DNA from: IMCC26077 sp964418325
GTDB lineage: Bacteria > Actinomycetota > Actinomycetes > Nanopelagicales > Nanopelagicaceae
Assembly: GCA_964418325.1 (NCBI GenBank)
Contig: CAYQLC010000007.1
Location: 1 to 64,000, forward strand
Length of the DNA: 64,000 nt
Direction of reading: 5' to 3'
Shown here: piece after piece, positions 1 to 9,348 of the stretch
Numbering within the stretch: position 1 is the stretch's first letter
Layout of the letters: the number at the start of each line of letters is the position of its first letter
Made by a program: the position numbers and the translations under genes
Notes under the pieces: model-generated
The model's database searches: none
What the model saw: the letters and a program-made list of their open reading frames with translations, nothing else
Told to the model about the DNA's origin: nothing

Positions 1-150
1 AACGTCTCGGCTGCGGGTGCGGAAGCGAATATCAACGGAACGCCCACAGTAGTCATTGATGGAAATATCATTGAAAGTGATTCCCAAGGTGTCAACTATT
101 ACACCGCTGAAGGTTTCAACGCTCAATTAGTTAAGTACGGCATCAACTAA
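1..150 (+). CDS. C-terminal fragment of a DsbA/thioredoxin-like oxidoreductase
   Basis: The reading frame is open from the first base and stops at TAA (148-150), so only the last 49 residues are present. The piece contains NGTPTVVIDG, the cis-proline loop and following strand typical of DsbA-family (Thioredoxin_4) disulfide oxidoreductases, then a short C-terminal helix ending KYGIN. The CXXC active site and any membrane anchor lie outside the window. These proteins form or shuffle disulfides in exported proteins. It ends 7 bp before lgt, so the two are probably co-transcribed. The family call rests on this short motif only. Confidence 0.65.
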   Translation, partial: NVSAAGAEANINGTPTVVIDGNIIESDSQGVNYYTAEGFNAQLVKYGIN

Positions 151-157
151 CAGTCGT

Positions 158-1006
158 ATGGAGTTGGGGTCACTTCCTTCGCCCTCGATTAGTGCGCTGA
201 GCGTTGGGCCGCTCACTATTCATTTCTATGCTCTCTGCATTATCGCGGGAATTGTCGTGGCGGTTTGGTGGGGTGAACGCCGGTTTGTTGCGCAAGGAGG
301 CGCACCTGGGGTTGTTACTGATGTCGCTTATTGGGCAGTACCCAGCGGAATAATTGGTGGTCGCCTCTATCACCTGGCCACTTCGTGGAATAGTGAGCGA
401 ACCTTCCTTGATGCGATTGCCATTTGGCGAGGCGGCTTAGGAATCTGGGGCGCCATTAGCTTGGGTGCAGTAGGCGCCTTTCTTCGCTATCGCATTCTGC
501 GCAAACGCGAGTCAATAGTTATGGGCGAGGAGTCGCCAGAAACAAACACACCATCTTTTGCGGTCTTTATGGATGCGCTAGCACCTGGCATTGTCGTGGC
601 TCAGGCAATTGGTCGTTGGGGTAATTGGTTCAATATCGAATTGTTTGGCAAGCCCACCGCACTGCCATGGGGGCTGGAAGTTCCAATCGATAAGAGACCT
701 AGTGGGTATCAAAACTTTGAAACCTTCCACCCTACCTTTCTCTACGAGTCGATCTGGTGTCTGGCAATCGCACTTCTTCTTATATGGGTTGCTAAGCGTG
801 ATTATCTGCGAAGTGGTGGGATCTTCTTGCTCTACGTAGCAAGTTACTGCTTTGGCCGATTGTGGATTGAGGGGTTGCGAATTGATGCTAGCGAGGAGCT
901 CTTCGGATTGCGATTTAATATTTGGGTGAGTTTGCTGCTCTGCATTTTTGCCACAATAGCGACCTTTGATCGTCGACATCAACGCAAGGGCTCGGCGTCC
1001 AGCTAA
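158..1006 (+). CDS. lgt: Prolipoprotein diacylglyceryl transferase
   Basis: Lgt moves diacylglycerol from phosphatidylglycerol to the lipobox cysteine of prolipoproteins, the first step of lipoprotein maturation in the cytoplasmic membrane. The 282-residue product has about seven hydrophobic segments. The Lgt signature lies at residues 152-161 (GRWGNWFNIE), with the conserved Arg and Glu of the GRxGNxxNxE motif. An early HFYALCI segment and a late FGRLWIEGLR segment also fit the family. The ATG follows the upstream stop by 7 bp, consistent with coupling. A likely client, the LivK lipoprotein, is encoded at about 10.1 kb. Confidence 0.96.
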   Translation: MELGSLPSPSISALSVGPLTIHFYALCIIAGIVVAVWWGERRFVAQGGAPGVVTDVAYWAVPSGIIGGRLYHLATSWNSERTFLDAIAIWRGGLGIWGAISLGAVGAFLRYRILRKRESIVMGEESPETNTPSFAVFMDALAPGIVVAQAIGRWGNWFNIELFGKPTALPWGLEVPIDKRPSGYQNFETFHPTFLYESIWCLAIALLLIWVAKRDYLRSGGIFLLYVASYCFGRLWIEGLRIDASEELFGLRFNIWVSLLLCIFATIATFDRRHQRKGSASS

Positions 1007-1023
1007 ACGCTTTGCCAACACGC

Positions 1024-1029
1024 TAATCT
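1024..1029 (+). promoter_or_regulatory. -10 box of a leaderless promoter for the VIT1-like gene
   Basis: TAATCT fits the actinobacterial -10 consensus TANNNT and sits exactly 7 bases before the ATG at 1037. There is no Shine-Dalgarno in the interval, so transcription probably starts at or next to the start codon. No convincing -35 is seen. Confidence 0.5.
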
Positions 1030-1036
1030 TCTCCTT

Positions 1037-1747
1037 ATGTCGTTAGAAGAGGTTTACCAACGGAATCTTGAGCATCGAACTCATCGTTCTGGTTGGTTGC
1101 GCGCTGCAGTCCTCGGTGTCAATGATGGTCTTGTCTCAAATGCTTCACTGATGCTTGGGTTTGTGGCTGCACAAACCAGTACCGCAACTGTTATCACTGC
1201 CGGTCTTGCTGGTATCGCAGCCGGAGCCTTATCCATGGCAGTTGGAGAGTACGTCTCTGTGAGTTCACAAACTGATATTGAAAAAGCTGATCGTGAGATC
1301 GAAAAAGCTCACTTAGCAATCGATCCCGAGGGAGAGTTGTTGGAGTTGGCAAAAATTTATGAGGATCGTGGAATCCCGCGAGAACTCGCACTCCAAGTTG
1401 CTCAAGCCCTCCATGATCACAATGCCCTTGAGGCCCATTTGCGCGATGAATTAGGTCAACACGACCTCACCAAAGCCCGACCAATCCAAGCAGCAATTGC
1501 CTCGGCTGCCGCATTCACCCTGGGTGGTCTTATTCCAGTGATGGGCATTTTTATACCCACGCTCATCAATCAGGGAGTGAGTATCGTGGCGATTACCATT
1601 CTTGGACTGGCATTAGCTGGCGTCACAGGAGCGAAGATCTCTGGGACCAACCCCCTACCGCCCACTATCCGGATCATCGTGGGTGGAAGTCTGGCGATGG
1701 CGGTCACAGCGGGGATTGGCGCTCTGGTTCACATCAGCGGGATTTAA
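1037..1747 (+). CDS. VIT1/CCC1-family transporter
   Basis: This 236-residue membrane protein belongs to the VIT1/CCC1 family, whose characterised members move Fe(II) or Mn(II) out of the cytosol. The signature GVNDGLVSNASL is at about residues 27-38. Two hydrophobic helices follow, then a charged cytosolic section (about 80-155, with repeated ELA, EDR and HDHN acidic patches as in the family's metal-binding stretch), then three C-terminal membrane helices. The gene appears to stand alone, with its own leaderless-type promoter. The substrate metal cannot be told from the sequence. Confidence 0.85.
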   Translation: MSLEEVYQRNLEHRTHRSGWLRAAVLGVNDGLVSNASLMLGFVAAQTSTATVITAGLAGIAAGALSMAVGEYVSVSSQTDIEKADREIEKAHLAIDPEGELLELAKIYEDRGIPRELALQVAQALHDHNALEAHLRDELGQHDLTKARPIQAAIASAAAFTLGGLIPVMGIFIPTLINQGVSIVAITILGLALAGVTGAKISGTNPLPPTIRIIVGGSLAMAVTAGIGALVHISGI

Positions 1748-1757
1748 TCGCTACTAT
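1728..1757 (+). promoter_or_regulatory. Sigma-A-type promoter for gltBD
   Basis: TTCACA (1728-1733, five of six matches to TTGACA) is separated by 18 bp from TACTAT (1752-1757). Transcription would start near 1764, giving a leader of about 40 nt with a strong Shine-Dalgarno. The -35 lies in the 3' end of the upstream gene. Confidence 0.55.
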
Positions 1758-1785
1758 TTGAGCCTCAGCTCGTCGGGCCAATGAC

Positions 1786-1802
1786 GTCCCATCAGGAGGG
1801 AC
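1786..1802 (+). promoter_or_regulatory. Hairpin partly covering the gltB ribosome binding site
   Basis: GTCCC (1786-1790) can pair with GGGAC (1798-1802) around a 7-base loop. The Shine-Dalgarno AGGAGGG (1794-1800) runs from the loop into the 3' arm, so the hairpin would partly hide it. A small stem like this can arise by chance. Control of gltB translation is inference. Confidence 0.3.
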
Positions 1803-1806
1803 TTCC

Positions 1807-4800
1807 ATGGCCATTTCTCATTTTTCAGCCTATCCGGATCGAACCGATTCGGGGCTAGAGGTTGGACTCTATAACTCAGAGCACGAAAAAGATGCGTGCG
1901 GAGTTGCCATGGTCGCAACACTTACTGGTCAGGCTCGACATGACATTGTCGCCTTGGGTTTGACTGCGCTACGGAATATGGAACATCGCGGCGCTTCCGG
2001 TGCTGAACCAGATAGCGGTGATGGTGCGGGAATTCTGATTCGTATTCCCGATCTATTTCTGCGCGAAGTGTCTACCTTTGCCCTGCCACCAGCGGAAAGC
2101 TACGGGACTGGCATAGCGTTCTTGCCAGCAAATGAAAAAGAATCCTTGGCTGTCATAAAAGCAATGAGCGCGTTGGCTAGTGAAGAGGGATTGGCGATTA
2201 TCGGCTGGCGTGATCTGCCAATAAATGCAAGTTCCCTGGGTGCAACAGCTAAATCAGTTATGCCCTCCTTTAAACAAATTTTCCTTGAGGGAAAAAGTAG
2301 TGAGAGTGGCCTCTCGCTAGATCGATTGCTTTTCACTTTCCGTAAGCGCGCAGAACACACTCTCGAGGTTTATTTCCCCTCGCTCTCCTCGCAAACAATC
2401 GTTTACAAAGGAATGTTAACGACTGGGCAGCTAGAGGAGTTTTTCCCAGATCTCTCTGACGAGCGAGTTGCTTCACCGCTTGCACTCGTACATTCGCGAT
2501 TTTCCACAAATACTTTTCCGTCATGGCCGCTTGCACATCCGTACCGATACATCGCTCACAATGGCGAGATAAACACCGTAAAAGGTAACCGCAACTGGAT
2601 GAGTGCTCGCCAGGCTTTGCTTGAAAGTGATGTAATTCCTGGAGACATTAAGCGAATCTTTCCCATCATCTCTGAGGGAGGCAGCGATTCCGCATCATTT
2701 GATGAAGTGCTAGAACTGCTCTACCTATCTGGTCGTTCTTTGCCACATGCGATGTTGATGATGATTCCGGAGGCGTGGGAGAACAACTCCACTATGGATC
2801 CGGCTCGTAAAGCATTTTATGCATTCCACTCCTCTTTGATGGAGCCATGGGATGGTCCTGCCTGCGTGACTTTCACAGATGGCCATCAAGTGGGTGCGGT
2901 GCTCGATCGCAACGGATTACGTCCGTCGAGGTTCTGGGTGACCGATGAAGGATTAGTTGTATTGGCAAGCGAAGTGGGTGTTCTTGATATCCCTGCAGCT
3001 TCGGTGGTCCGTAAGGGGCGTTTGCAGCCCGGACGTATGTTCTTGGTGGATATCGAACAAGGGCGCATCATCGAAGATGAAGAAATCAAATCCTCTCTTG
3101 CATCTGGCGCACAGTATGCGCAATGGGTCGAGCAAGGAATCGTTCGACTGGAAGATCTGCCTGCTCGTGAACATATCGTCTACCCCCATGCATCAGTGTT
3201 GCGACGTCAACGAGCCTTTGGTTACACCGAAGAGGAACTGAGAATTCTGCTCACGCCAATGGCGCGGGCTGGCATGGAGCCATTGGGTTCGATGGGTACC
3301 GATTCGCCAATAGCCGCGCTATCGAATAAACCGAGATTATTATTTGACTACTTCACTCAATTGTTTGCACAGGTGACGAATCCACCTCTTGATGCAATTC
3401 GAGAAGAGCTCGTCACTTCACTTTCGGCAACACTTGGTCCAGAACATAACATTCTTGATCCAGGGCCAGAATCTTGTCGTCAGATTCTTTTACCTTTTCC
3501 GGTTATCGATAATGATGAGTTAGCGAAGATTATTCACGTCAATGCAGACAAGACTCAGAGTGGCTTCTCGCCATACGTAGTCCGTGGACTCTTTTCGGTA
3601 GCAGATGGCGGCGCGGGTCTAGCTGCTCGGATTGAGCAGTTGCGATCCGAAGTGACCCAAGCGATTGAAAAAGGTGCGCGAATCATCGTGCTCTCTGATC
3701 GAGATGGTGATGCCGATAACGCTCCGATTCCATCGCTTCTTCTCACATCTGCAATTCATCACCATTTAATTCGCACGCAACGTCGAACCCATGTTGGTCT
3801 AGTGGTAGAAGCTGGCGATGTTCGAGAAGTCCACCATGTCGCACTGTTGTTAGGTTTTGGTGCTGCAGCAGTGAACCCATACCTGGCGATGGAAAGCGTC
3901 GAAGACTTAGTCCATCAAGGTGTGATCACCAACATCTCGCCAGAGAAGGCGGTGCGAAACCTCATCAAGGCGTTGGGTAAAGGTGTCTTGAAAGTTATGT
4001 CAAAGATGGGAATCTCGACTATTGCTTCATATACCGGAGCTCAGGTTTTCGAGGCTATTGGACTTTCACAACAGGTTGTCGATGAGTATTTTGCAGGTAC
4101 GACATCACGACTTGGCGGAATTGGCATCGATGTCATTGCCAGCGAAGCAATCGCTCGTCATCAGATCGCCTACCCACCAGGTGGCGAAATTCCGGGCACC
4201 AAGAAATTGCCGACCGGCGGGGAATACCAGTGGCGTCGAGATGGTGAGCCGCATCTATTTGATCCAGAGACAGTTTTCTTGTTGCAGCATTCAACTCGTG
4301 CTCGTCAGTATGAGATATTCAAGAAGTACACCGATAAGGTCAACAATCGCTCAAAAGATTTGATGACCTTGCGTGGACTCTTTGAATTCAAATCTGATCT
4401 GCGCAAACCGATTCCTATCGAGGAAGTCGAGCCCATCAGTGAGATTGTCAAACGATTCTCCACTGGCGCAATGTCCTATGGGTCGATCTCGCAAGAGGCC
4501 CATGAAACACTAGCGATTGCGATGAATCGCCTTGGTGGCAAATCAAACACCGGAGAAGGTGGCGAAGATCCCGAGCGTTATTTGCCGCTTCCTAATGGTG
4601 ATTCAAAGCGCTCAGCTATCAAGCAGGTTGCAAGTGGACGTTTTGGCGTGACCAGTGAATATCTAGTCAATGCCGATGACTTGCAGATCAAGATGGCCCA
4701 GGGCGCCAAACCAGGAGAGGGCGGACAACTTCCTGGCCAAAAGGTCTATCCGTGGGTGGCAAAGACTCGTCACTCAACTCCAGGGGTTGGATTGATTTCA

Positions 4801-6354
4801 CCTCCGCCACATCATGACATTTATTCCATCGAGGATTTAGCTCAGCTCATTCATGATTTAAAAAACTCGAACAAAGATGCGCGAGTGCATGTAAAACTTG
4901 TTGCTGAGGTAGGCGTTGGAACCGTCGCTGCTGGAGTAAGCAAGGCTCATGCCGATGTGGTCTTGATTTCAGGTCACGATGGTGGAACCGGGGCATCACC
5001 ACTGACGTCACTCAAACATGCTGGAGCACCTTGGGAGTTGGGTCTTGCTGAAACCCAGCAAACTCTGATGCTCAATCGACTTCGCGATCGAATCGTGGTG
5101 CAAACTGATGGACAGTTGAAAACTGGACGTGACGTGGTGATTGCAGCGCTACTTGGTGCGGAAGAGTACGGTTTTGCCACCGCGCCACTAGTGGTATCGG
5201 GCTGCATCATGATGCGGGTCTGTCATCTTGATACCTGTCCAGTCGGTGTTGCTACGCAAAACCCTGCGCTTCGCGAGAAGTTCTCGGGCAAGCCTGAATT
5301 TGTTGAGACATTCTTCGAGTACGTCGCGCAAGAGGTGCGCGAACTACTTGCCGAACTTGGATTTAGAAGCGTTGAAGAGGCGGTAGGACAAGTCGAAGTT
5401 CTCGATACTAAGAAGGCAATCGAGCACTGGAAAGCCTCCGGACTCGACCTCTCTCCATTGCTCGTTGCTCCTGCGCCAGGTGTTCGTTACGCAATTCATA
5501 AGCAAGATCATGGCTTGGATAAAGCTCTTGATAATCACCTTATTGATTTGGCGGAGAAGGCGCTCCAAGATGCGCAACCAGTTCGAGCGAGTCTTGAGGT
5601 GCGCAATGTCAATCGAACTGTGGGCACGATGTTGGGCTCAGAGATCACTCGCCGGTTTGGTGGCGAAGGCTTACCACCGGGAACGATTGATTTCACTTTC
5701 CATGGTTCAGCAGGTCAATCCTTTGGAGCTTTCATCCCTCGAGGTATGACCTTGCGACTCTATGGTGATGCAAATGATTACGTTGGTAAGGGAATATCTG
5801 GTGGAACAATCATCGTGCGCCCCGATGAGCGAGCGAGTTTTGCTGCTCATGAGAATGTCATCGCTGGGAATGTCATCGGATATGGCGGAACTTCGGGAGA
5901 TATCTTTATTCGCGGAATAGTCGGTGAACGGTTCTGTGTTCGAAACTCAGGTGCAACAGCTGTTGTTGAAGGTGTTGGCGATCACGGGTGTGAATATATG
6001 ACCGGCGGTGTCGTTGTTGTCCTTGGTAAGACTGGGCGAAACTTTGCTGCAGGAATGTCAGGTGGACGCGCATTTCTCCTAGACCTCAACCCAGCGCACG
6101 TTAATGGGGAGATGGTCGATATCTTGATTCTGACTGAAGGCGACAAGACCTTGCTCCATCAGACTCTCTCCCGGTACAGCGCAGAGACCGGCTCACCAAT
6201 TGCTGCCGAGTTACTCAATAATTGGCATGAAGCAGCAGAGAGATTCTCGTTGGTGATGCCGCGCGATTATGCTCGAGTGCTTGCAGCGATGGAGCGCGCT
6301 GAACAAGAAGGACTCCCACGTGAGACGTATGTAATGGAGGCGACCCATGGCTGA
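1807..6354 (+). CDS. gltB: Glutamate synthase (GOGAT), large subunit
   Basis: The large subunit hydrolyses glutamine and passes ammonia to 2-oxoglutarate to make glutamate. At 1515 residues it has full family length. A short propeptide precedes Cys31 (KDACGVAMVA), the expected N-terminal nucleophile of the class II amidotransferase domain. The central and FMN-binding synthase domains follow. A CX5CX4C set at Cys1133, Cys1139 and Cys1144 is the 3Fe-4S site. The C-terminal beta-helix is rich in glycine (about 1260-1440). The ATG has a strong Shine-Dalgarno (AGGAGGG) 6 bases upstream, and the 3' end overlaps gltD by 8 bp. Confidence 0.98.
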   Translation: MAISHFSAYPDRTDSGLEVGLYNSEHEKDACGVAMVATLTGQARHDIVALGLTALRNMEHRGASGAEPDSGDGAGILIRIPDLFLREVSTFALPPAESYGTGIAFLPANEKESLAVIKAMSALASEEGLAIIGWRDLPINASSLGATAKSVMPSFKQIFLEGKSSESGLSLDRLLFTFRKRAEHTLEVYFPSLSSQTIVYKGMLTTGQLEEFFPDLSDERVASPLALVHSRFSTNTFPSWPLAHPYRYIAHNGEINTVKGNRNWMSARQALLESDVIPGDIKRIFPIISEGGSDSASFDEVLELLYLSGRSLPHAMLMMIPEAWENNSTMDPARKAFYAFHSSLMEPWDGPACVTFTDGHQVGAVLDRNGLRPSRFWVTDEGLVVLASEVGVLDIPAASVVRKGRLQPGRMFLVDIEQGRIIEDEEIKSSLASGAQYAQWVEQGIVRLEDLPAREHIVYPHASVLRRQRAFGYTEEELRILLTPMARAGMEPLGSMGTDSPIAALSNKPRLLFDYFTQLFAQVTNPPLDAIREELVTSLSATLGPEHNILDPGPESCRQILLPFPVIDNDELAKIIHVNADKTQSGFSPYVVRGLFSVADGGAGLAARIEQLRSEVTQAIEKGARIIVLSDRDGDADNAPIPSLLLTSAIHHHLIRTQRRTHVGLVVEAGDVREVHHVALLLGFGAAAVNPYLAMESVEDLVHQGVITNISPEKAVRNLIKALGKGVLKVMSKMGISTIASYTGAQVFEAIGLSQQVVDEYFAGTTSRLGGIGIDVIASEAIARHQIAYPPGGEIPGTKKLPTGGEYQWRRDGEPHLFDPETVFLLQHSTRARQYEIFKKYTDKVNNRSKDLMTLRGLFEFKSDLRKPIPIEEVEPISEIVKRFSTGAMSYGSISQEAHETLAIAMNRLGGKSNTGEGGEDPERYLPLPNGDSKRSAIKQVASGRFGVTSEYLVNADDLQIKMAQGAKPGEGGQLPGQKVYPWVAKTRHSTPGVGLISPPPHHDIYSIEDLAQLIHDLKNSNKDARVHVKLVAEVGVGTVAAGVSKAHADVVLISGHDGGTGASPLTSLKHAGAPWELGLAETQQTLMLNRLRDRIVVQTDGQLKTGRDVVIAALLGAEEYGFATAPLVVSGCIMMRVCHLDTCPVGVATQNPALREKFSGKPEFVETFFEYVAQEVRELLAELGFRSVEEAVGQVEVLDTKKAIEHWKASGLDLSPLLVAPAPGVRYAIHKQDHGLDKALDNHLIDLAEKALQDAQPVRASLEVRNVNRTVGTMLGSEITRRFGGEGLPPGTIDFTFHGSAGQSFGAFIPRGMTLRLYGDANDYVGKGISGGTIIVRPDERASFAAHENVIAGNVIGYGGTSGDIFIRGIVGERFCVRNSGATAVVEGVGDHGCEYMTGGVVVVLGKTGRNFAAGMSGGRAFLLDLNPAHVNGEMVDILILTEGDKTLLHQTLSRYSAETGSPIAAELLNNWHEAAERFSLVMPRDYARVLAAMERAEQEGLPRETYVMEATHG

Positions 6355-7801
6355 TCCCACAGGGTTTATGAAAGTACCCCGCGAAACCCCTAAGCGCAGA
6401 CCAGTAGATATCAGAATCCGCGATTGGCGCGAGGTGTACGAGGAGCAGCCTTTTGCCGATCTGCAAAAGCAGGCGGGTCGATGTATGGATTGTGGCATTC
6501 CCTTCTGTCATCAAGGGTGTCCGTTAGGAAACCTCATCCCGGAGTGGAATGACTTAATCTGGCGGGGGGAAGTGGGCGAGGCGATTGATCGTCTGCACGC
6601 TACAAATAACTTCCCTGAGTTCACCGGACGACTCTGTCCAGCTCCATGCGAGACGGCTTGTGTCGTGGGCATCAATAGAGATGCAGTCACCATTAAGCAA
6701 GTAGAACTTCGAACAATTGAAGAAGCATTTGCTGCAGGTGGAGTCAAGCCACTTATTCCAGATCGACTAACCGGAAAGACAGTCGCTGTTGTTGGCTCTG
6801 GACCTGCCGGCCTTGCAGCTGCACAGCAGCTGACTCGTGCTGGTCATACCGTTGCTGTTTACGAACGTGCTGAAAAAATTGGCGGGTTACTTCGCTACGG
6901 AATTCCAGAATTCAAAATGGAAAAATCAATCGTCGATCGACGGCTTGATCAGATGAAAGCTGAAGGAACACGTTTTCGCGCTGGTGTAAATGTTGGCGAG
7001 GAAATTACTGGCGAACAATTGCGCACACGCTACGACGCAGTCGTACTTGCCATTGGCGCTACTCAGTGGCGAGATTTGCCGGTGAACGGTCGAGAATTAC
7101 AGGGCATTTACCAGGCAATGGAGTATTTACCTTGGGGCAATAAGCAAGGATTAGGCGAGGTCACCGACCCGCTGATTAATGTCAACGGTAAGCATGTAGT
7201 TATCCTTGGCGGCGGCGACACTGGAGCCGATTGTCTTGGGACGGCAACACGACAAGGAGCGGCTTCCATCACGCAACTCGAGATTATGCCGCGACCAAGT
7301 AATGAACGCCCATCATCAGCACCATGGCCAACCTATCCGATGATCTATCGCGTCTCTAGCGCTCATGAAGAGGCAGGCGAGCGAATGTTCTCTGTGTCAA
7401 CAGAGGAATTCATAGGTGATGGCAAGGGAAATCTTCGCGCCATCAAACTTGTCGAAACTGAATTCGTCAACGGCAAGTTTGAAAAGGTTTCGGGTAGCGA
7501 ACGCGAAATTCCGGCAGATTTTGTCTTTTTGGCGATGGGTTTCACGGGTGTAGAAAAATCTCCATTGATCACTCAACTCGGTGTGGATCTTGATAACCGA
7601 GGAAATATCGCGCGTAATGGCGATTATCAAAGTAGCGTTCCCGGAGTATTTGTAGCTGGTGACGCTGGTCGTGGCCAATCACTAATTGTTTGGGCAATTG
7701 CAGAGGGACGCTCTGCCGCTGCTGCTGTCGATCAATATTTGATGGGCCGGACACAGTTACCTGCACCGATTGAACCAACAGCTCGCCCATTGATGGTCTA
7801 G
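6347..7801 (+). CDS. gltD: Glutamate synthase, small subunit
   Basis: GltD takes electrons from NADPH through FAD and iron-sulfur clusters and feeds the large subunit. The 484-residue protein starts with the cysteine-rich cluster region (Cys46, Cys49, Cys54 and Cys58, then CPAPCETAC at about 96-104). A FAD-binding GSGPAGLAAAQ motif is near residue 147, a second nucleotide-binding GGGDTGADC motif lies in the middle, and a C-terminal VAGDAGRGQSLIVWAI motif is typical of the family. It overlaps gltB by 8 bp, which implies translational coupling and balanced subunit supply. pyk follows after 10 bp. Confidence 0.97.
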   Translation: MADPTGFMKVPRETPKRRPVDIRIRDWREVYEEQPFADLQKQAGRCMDCGIPFCHQGCPLGNLIPEWNDLIWRGEVGEAIDRLHATNNFPEFTGRLCPAPCETACVVGINRDAVTIKQVELRTIEEAFAAGGVKPLIPDRLTGKTVAVVGSGPAGLAAAQQLTRAGHTVAVYERAEKIGGLLRYGIPEFKMEKSIVDRRLDQMKAEGTRFRAGVNVGEEITGEQLRTRYDAVVLAIGATQWRDLPVNGRELQGIYQAMEYLPWGNKQGLGEVTDPLINVNGKHVVILGGGDTGADCLGTATRQGAASITQLEIMPRPSNERPSSAPWPTYPMIYRVSSAHEEAGERMFSVSTEEFIGDGKGNLRAIKLVETEFVNGKFEKVSGSEREIPADFVFLAMGFTGVEKSPLITQLGVDLDNRGNIARNGDYQSSVPGVFVAGDAGRGQSLIVWAIAEGRSAAAAVDQYLMGRTQLPAPIEPTARPLMV

Positions 7802-7811
7802 AGATTATTCA

Positions 7812-9260
7812 ATGAGCGCTCAGCGTCGAGCAAAAATCGTATGCACACTTGGGCCTGCGACCTCTAGCGCTGAACGTATCGGTCAATTAATCGATGCCGG
7901 CATGAATGTTGCTCGATTAAACCTCTCTCACGGAACGCGCGCTCAACACGAGGAACTACTTGCCAATGTGCGCAGCGAGTCAAAGAGGCGCGGGGCTTTT
8001 GTCGCTCTTCTTGCCGATCTCCAAGGTCCAAAGATTCGGCTAGGAAAATTAATAGATGGCGAGCACATACTCTCCGAGGGAGATACTTTCGTCATTACAA
8101 CCGAGCAGATTATTGGCGATAGCGCTCGCGCATCGACTACATATCAAGGATTAGCTGCCGATTGTGCCCCAGGGGATACTTTGCTCATCGATGATGGCAA
8201 GATCACCCTTCAAATTTCAAAAGTCGTCAACAATGAGATTTTCACCGTTGTGCGAAATGGTGGTCCAATAAGTAGTAGCAAAGGCATCAACGCGCCGGGC
8301 TCGTCATTGTCGGTGCCGGCGCTCTCTGAGAAAGATCTCATCGATTTAGAGTGGGCGTTGCTTGCAGGCGTTGATCTCATTGCGCTCTCATTTGTTCGCC
8401 ACGGTTCAGATATTGCCGGAGTTCATCAGGTAATGGATCGAGTGGGCGTGCGCATCCCAGTTATTGCGAAGATTGAGAAACCGCAGGCAGTTTCTAATCT
8501 AGAGGAAATTGTCTCTGCATTTGATGGTTTGATGGTTGCTCGCGGCGATCTTGGGGTGGAACTTCCCATCGAAGAAGTGCCTTTGGTGCAGAAGCGTTGC
8601 ATCGTCGCTGCCCGTGAGAGCGCCAAACCTGTCATCGTGGCAACCCAAATGTTGGAATCGATGATGAGCCAACCTTCGCCTACTCGCGCCGAAGCAACCG
8701 ATTGTGCTAACGCAATTCTCGATGGCGCAGATGCCTTGATGCTCTCGGGGGAGACGAGCGTCGGAAAATTTCCGCTTGATGCAGTGGCAACTATGTCGCG
8801 AATAATCGCAAAGACTGAGGAGAAAGCGCTCTCCGAGGTAGCGCCATTGCGACATAACCCCCATACGAAATCGGGCGCTATCACCAAGGCGGCAGCTGAG
8901 GTTGGGGCTGTGGTCGGAGCAAAATTCTTGGTTGCCTTTACCCAAAGTGGAGACTCTGCCCGTCGAATGTCGCGCTTGCGCTCAGTTATTCCGATTCTCG
9001 CCTTGACTCCAGAGATGAGCACCGCCCATCAACTGGCGCTCTCCTGGGGAGTGGAACCGATAGTGATACCGCCGGCAAAACATACCGATGAGATGGTCAA
9101 GCAAATTGACTCAGCACTCTTGGATACTGGACGCGCATCGGTGGGTCAGTACATTGTGATTGTTGCGGGAAGTCCACCAGGTATCCCGGGTTCAACCAAT
9201 GCGATGCGGGTACATCGGATTGGTGATGCTGTGGCTGGCGTCGCTCCGGCCTATAGGTAA
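7812..9260 (+). CDS. pyk: Pyruvate kinase
   Basis: Pyruvate kinase converts phosphoenolpyruvate and ADP to pyruvate and ATP, the last step of glycolysis. The 482-residue protein has ADLQGPKIRLG (substrate region), the active-site motif KIEKPQAVSNLEEI, the MVARGDLGVE metal and substrate loop, and ATQMLESM. A C-terminal allosteric-type domain is present. It begins 10 bp after gltD without a clear Shine-Dalgarno, so it is probably read from the gltBD transcript, tying glutamate synthesis to lower glycolysis. The tRNA follows 14 bp after the stop codon. Confidence 0.97.
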   Translation: MSAQRRAKIVCTLGPATSSAERIGQLIDAGMNVARLNLSHGTRAQHEELLANVRSESKRRGAFVALLADLQGPKIRLGKLIDGEHILSEGDTFVITTEQIIGDSARASTTYQGLAADCAPGDTLLIDDGKITLQISKVVNNEIFTVVRNGGPISSSKGINAPGSSLSVPALSEKDLIDLEWALLAGVDLIALSFVRHGSDIAGVHQVMDRVGVRIPVIAKIEKPQAVSNLEEIVSAFDGLMVARGDLGVELPIEEVPLVQKRCIVAARESAKPVIVATQMLESMMSQPSPTRAEATDCANAILDGADALMLSGETSVGKFPLDAVATMSRIIAKTEEKALSEVAPLRHNPHTKSGAITKAAAEVGAVVGAKFLVAFTQSGDSARRMSRLRSVIPILALTPEMSTAHQLALSWGVEPIVIPPAKHTDEMVKQIDSALLDTGRASVGQYIVIVAGSPPGIPGSTNAMRVHRIGDAVAGVAPAYR

Positions 9261-9274
9261 ACTTCTCGGGTAAC

Positions 9275-9347
9275 GCCTCGGTACTCCAACGGTAGAGAGG
9301 GCAGTCTCAAACACTGCATAGTGTCGGTTCGAATCCGACTCGGGGCA
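9275..9347 (+). tRNA. tRNA with CAA anticodon (Leu by anticodon), short variable loop
   Basis: The sequence folds into a 73-nt cloverleaf. The acceptor arms GCCTCGG and TCGGGGC pair with two G-U wobbles and discriminator A. The anticodon stem is GCAGT/ACTGC with loop CTCAAAC, giving anticodon CAA. The T arm GTCGG-TTCGAAT-CCGAC is perfect. The D arm is weak (three pairs, CTC/GAG). CCA is not encoded. CAA reads the leucine codon UUG, but bacterial tRNA-Leu normally has a long variable arm, and here the variable region is only 5 nt (ATAGT). Amino acid identity is therefore uncertain. Confidence 0.75.
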
Positions 9348-9348
9348 C

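Noticed and set aside
1758..1806. Riboswitch upstream of gltB
   Set aside because: The leader is only about 40 nt, too short for a known glutamine or other aptamer. Only a simple hairpin is seen.
8426..9022. Long minus-strand open frame (198 codons) antisense to pyk
   Set aside because: It lies wholly within pyk, has no family motif, and is a codon-bias shadow.
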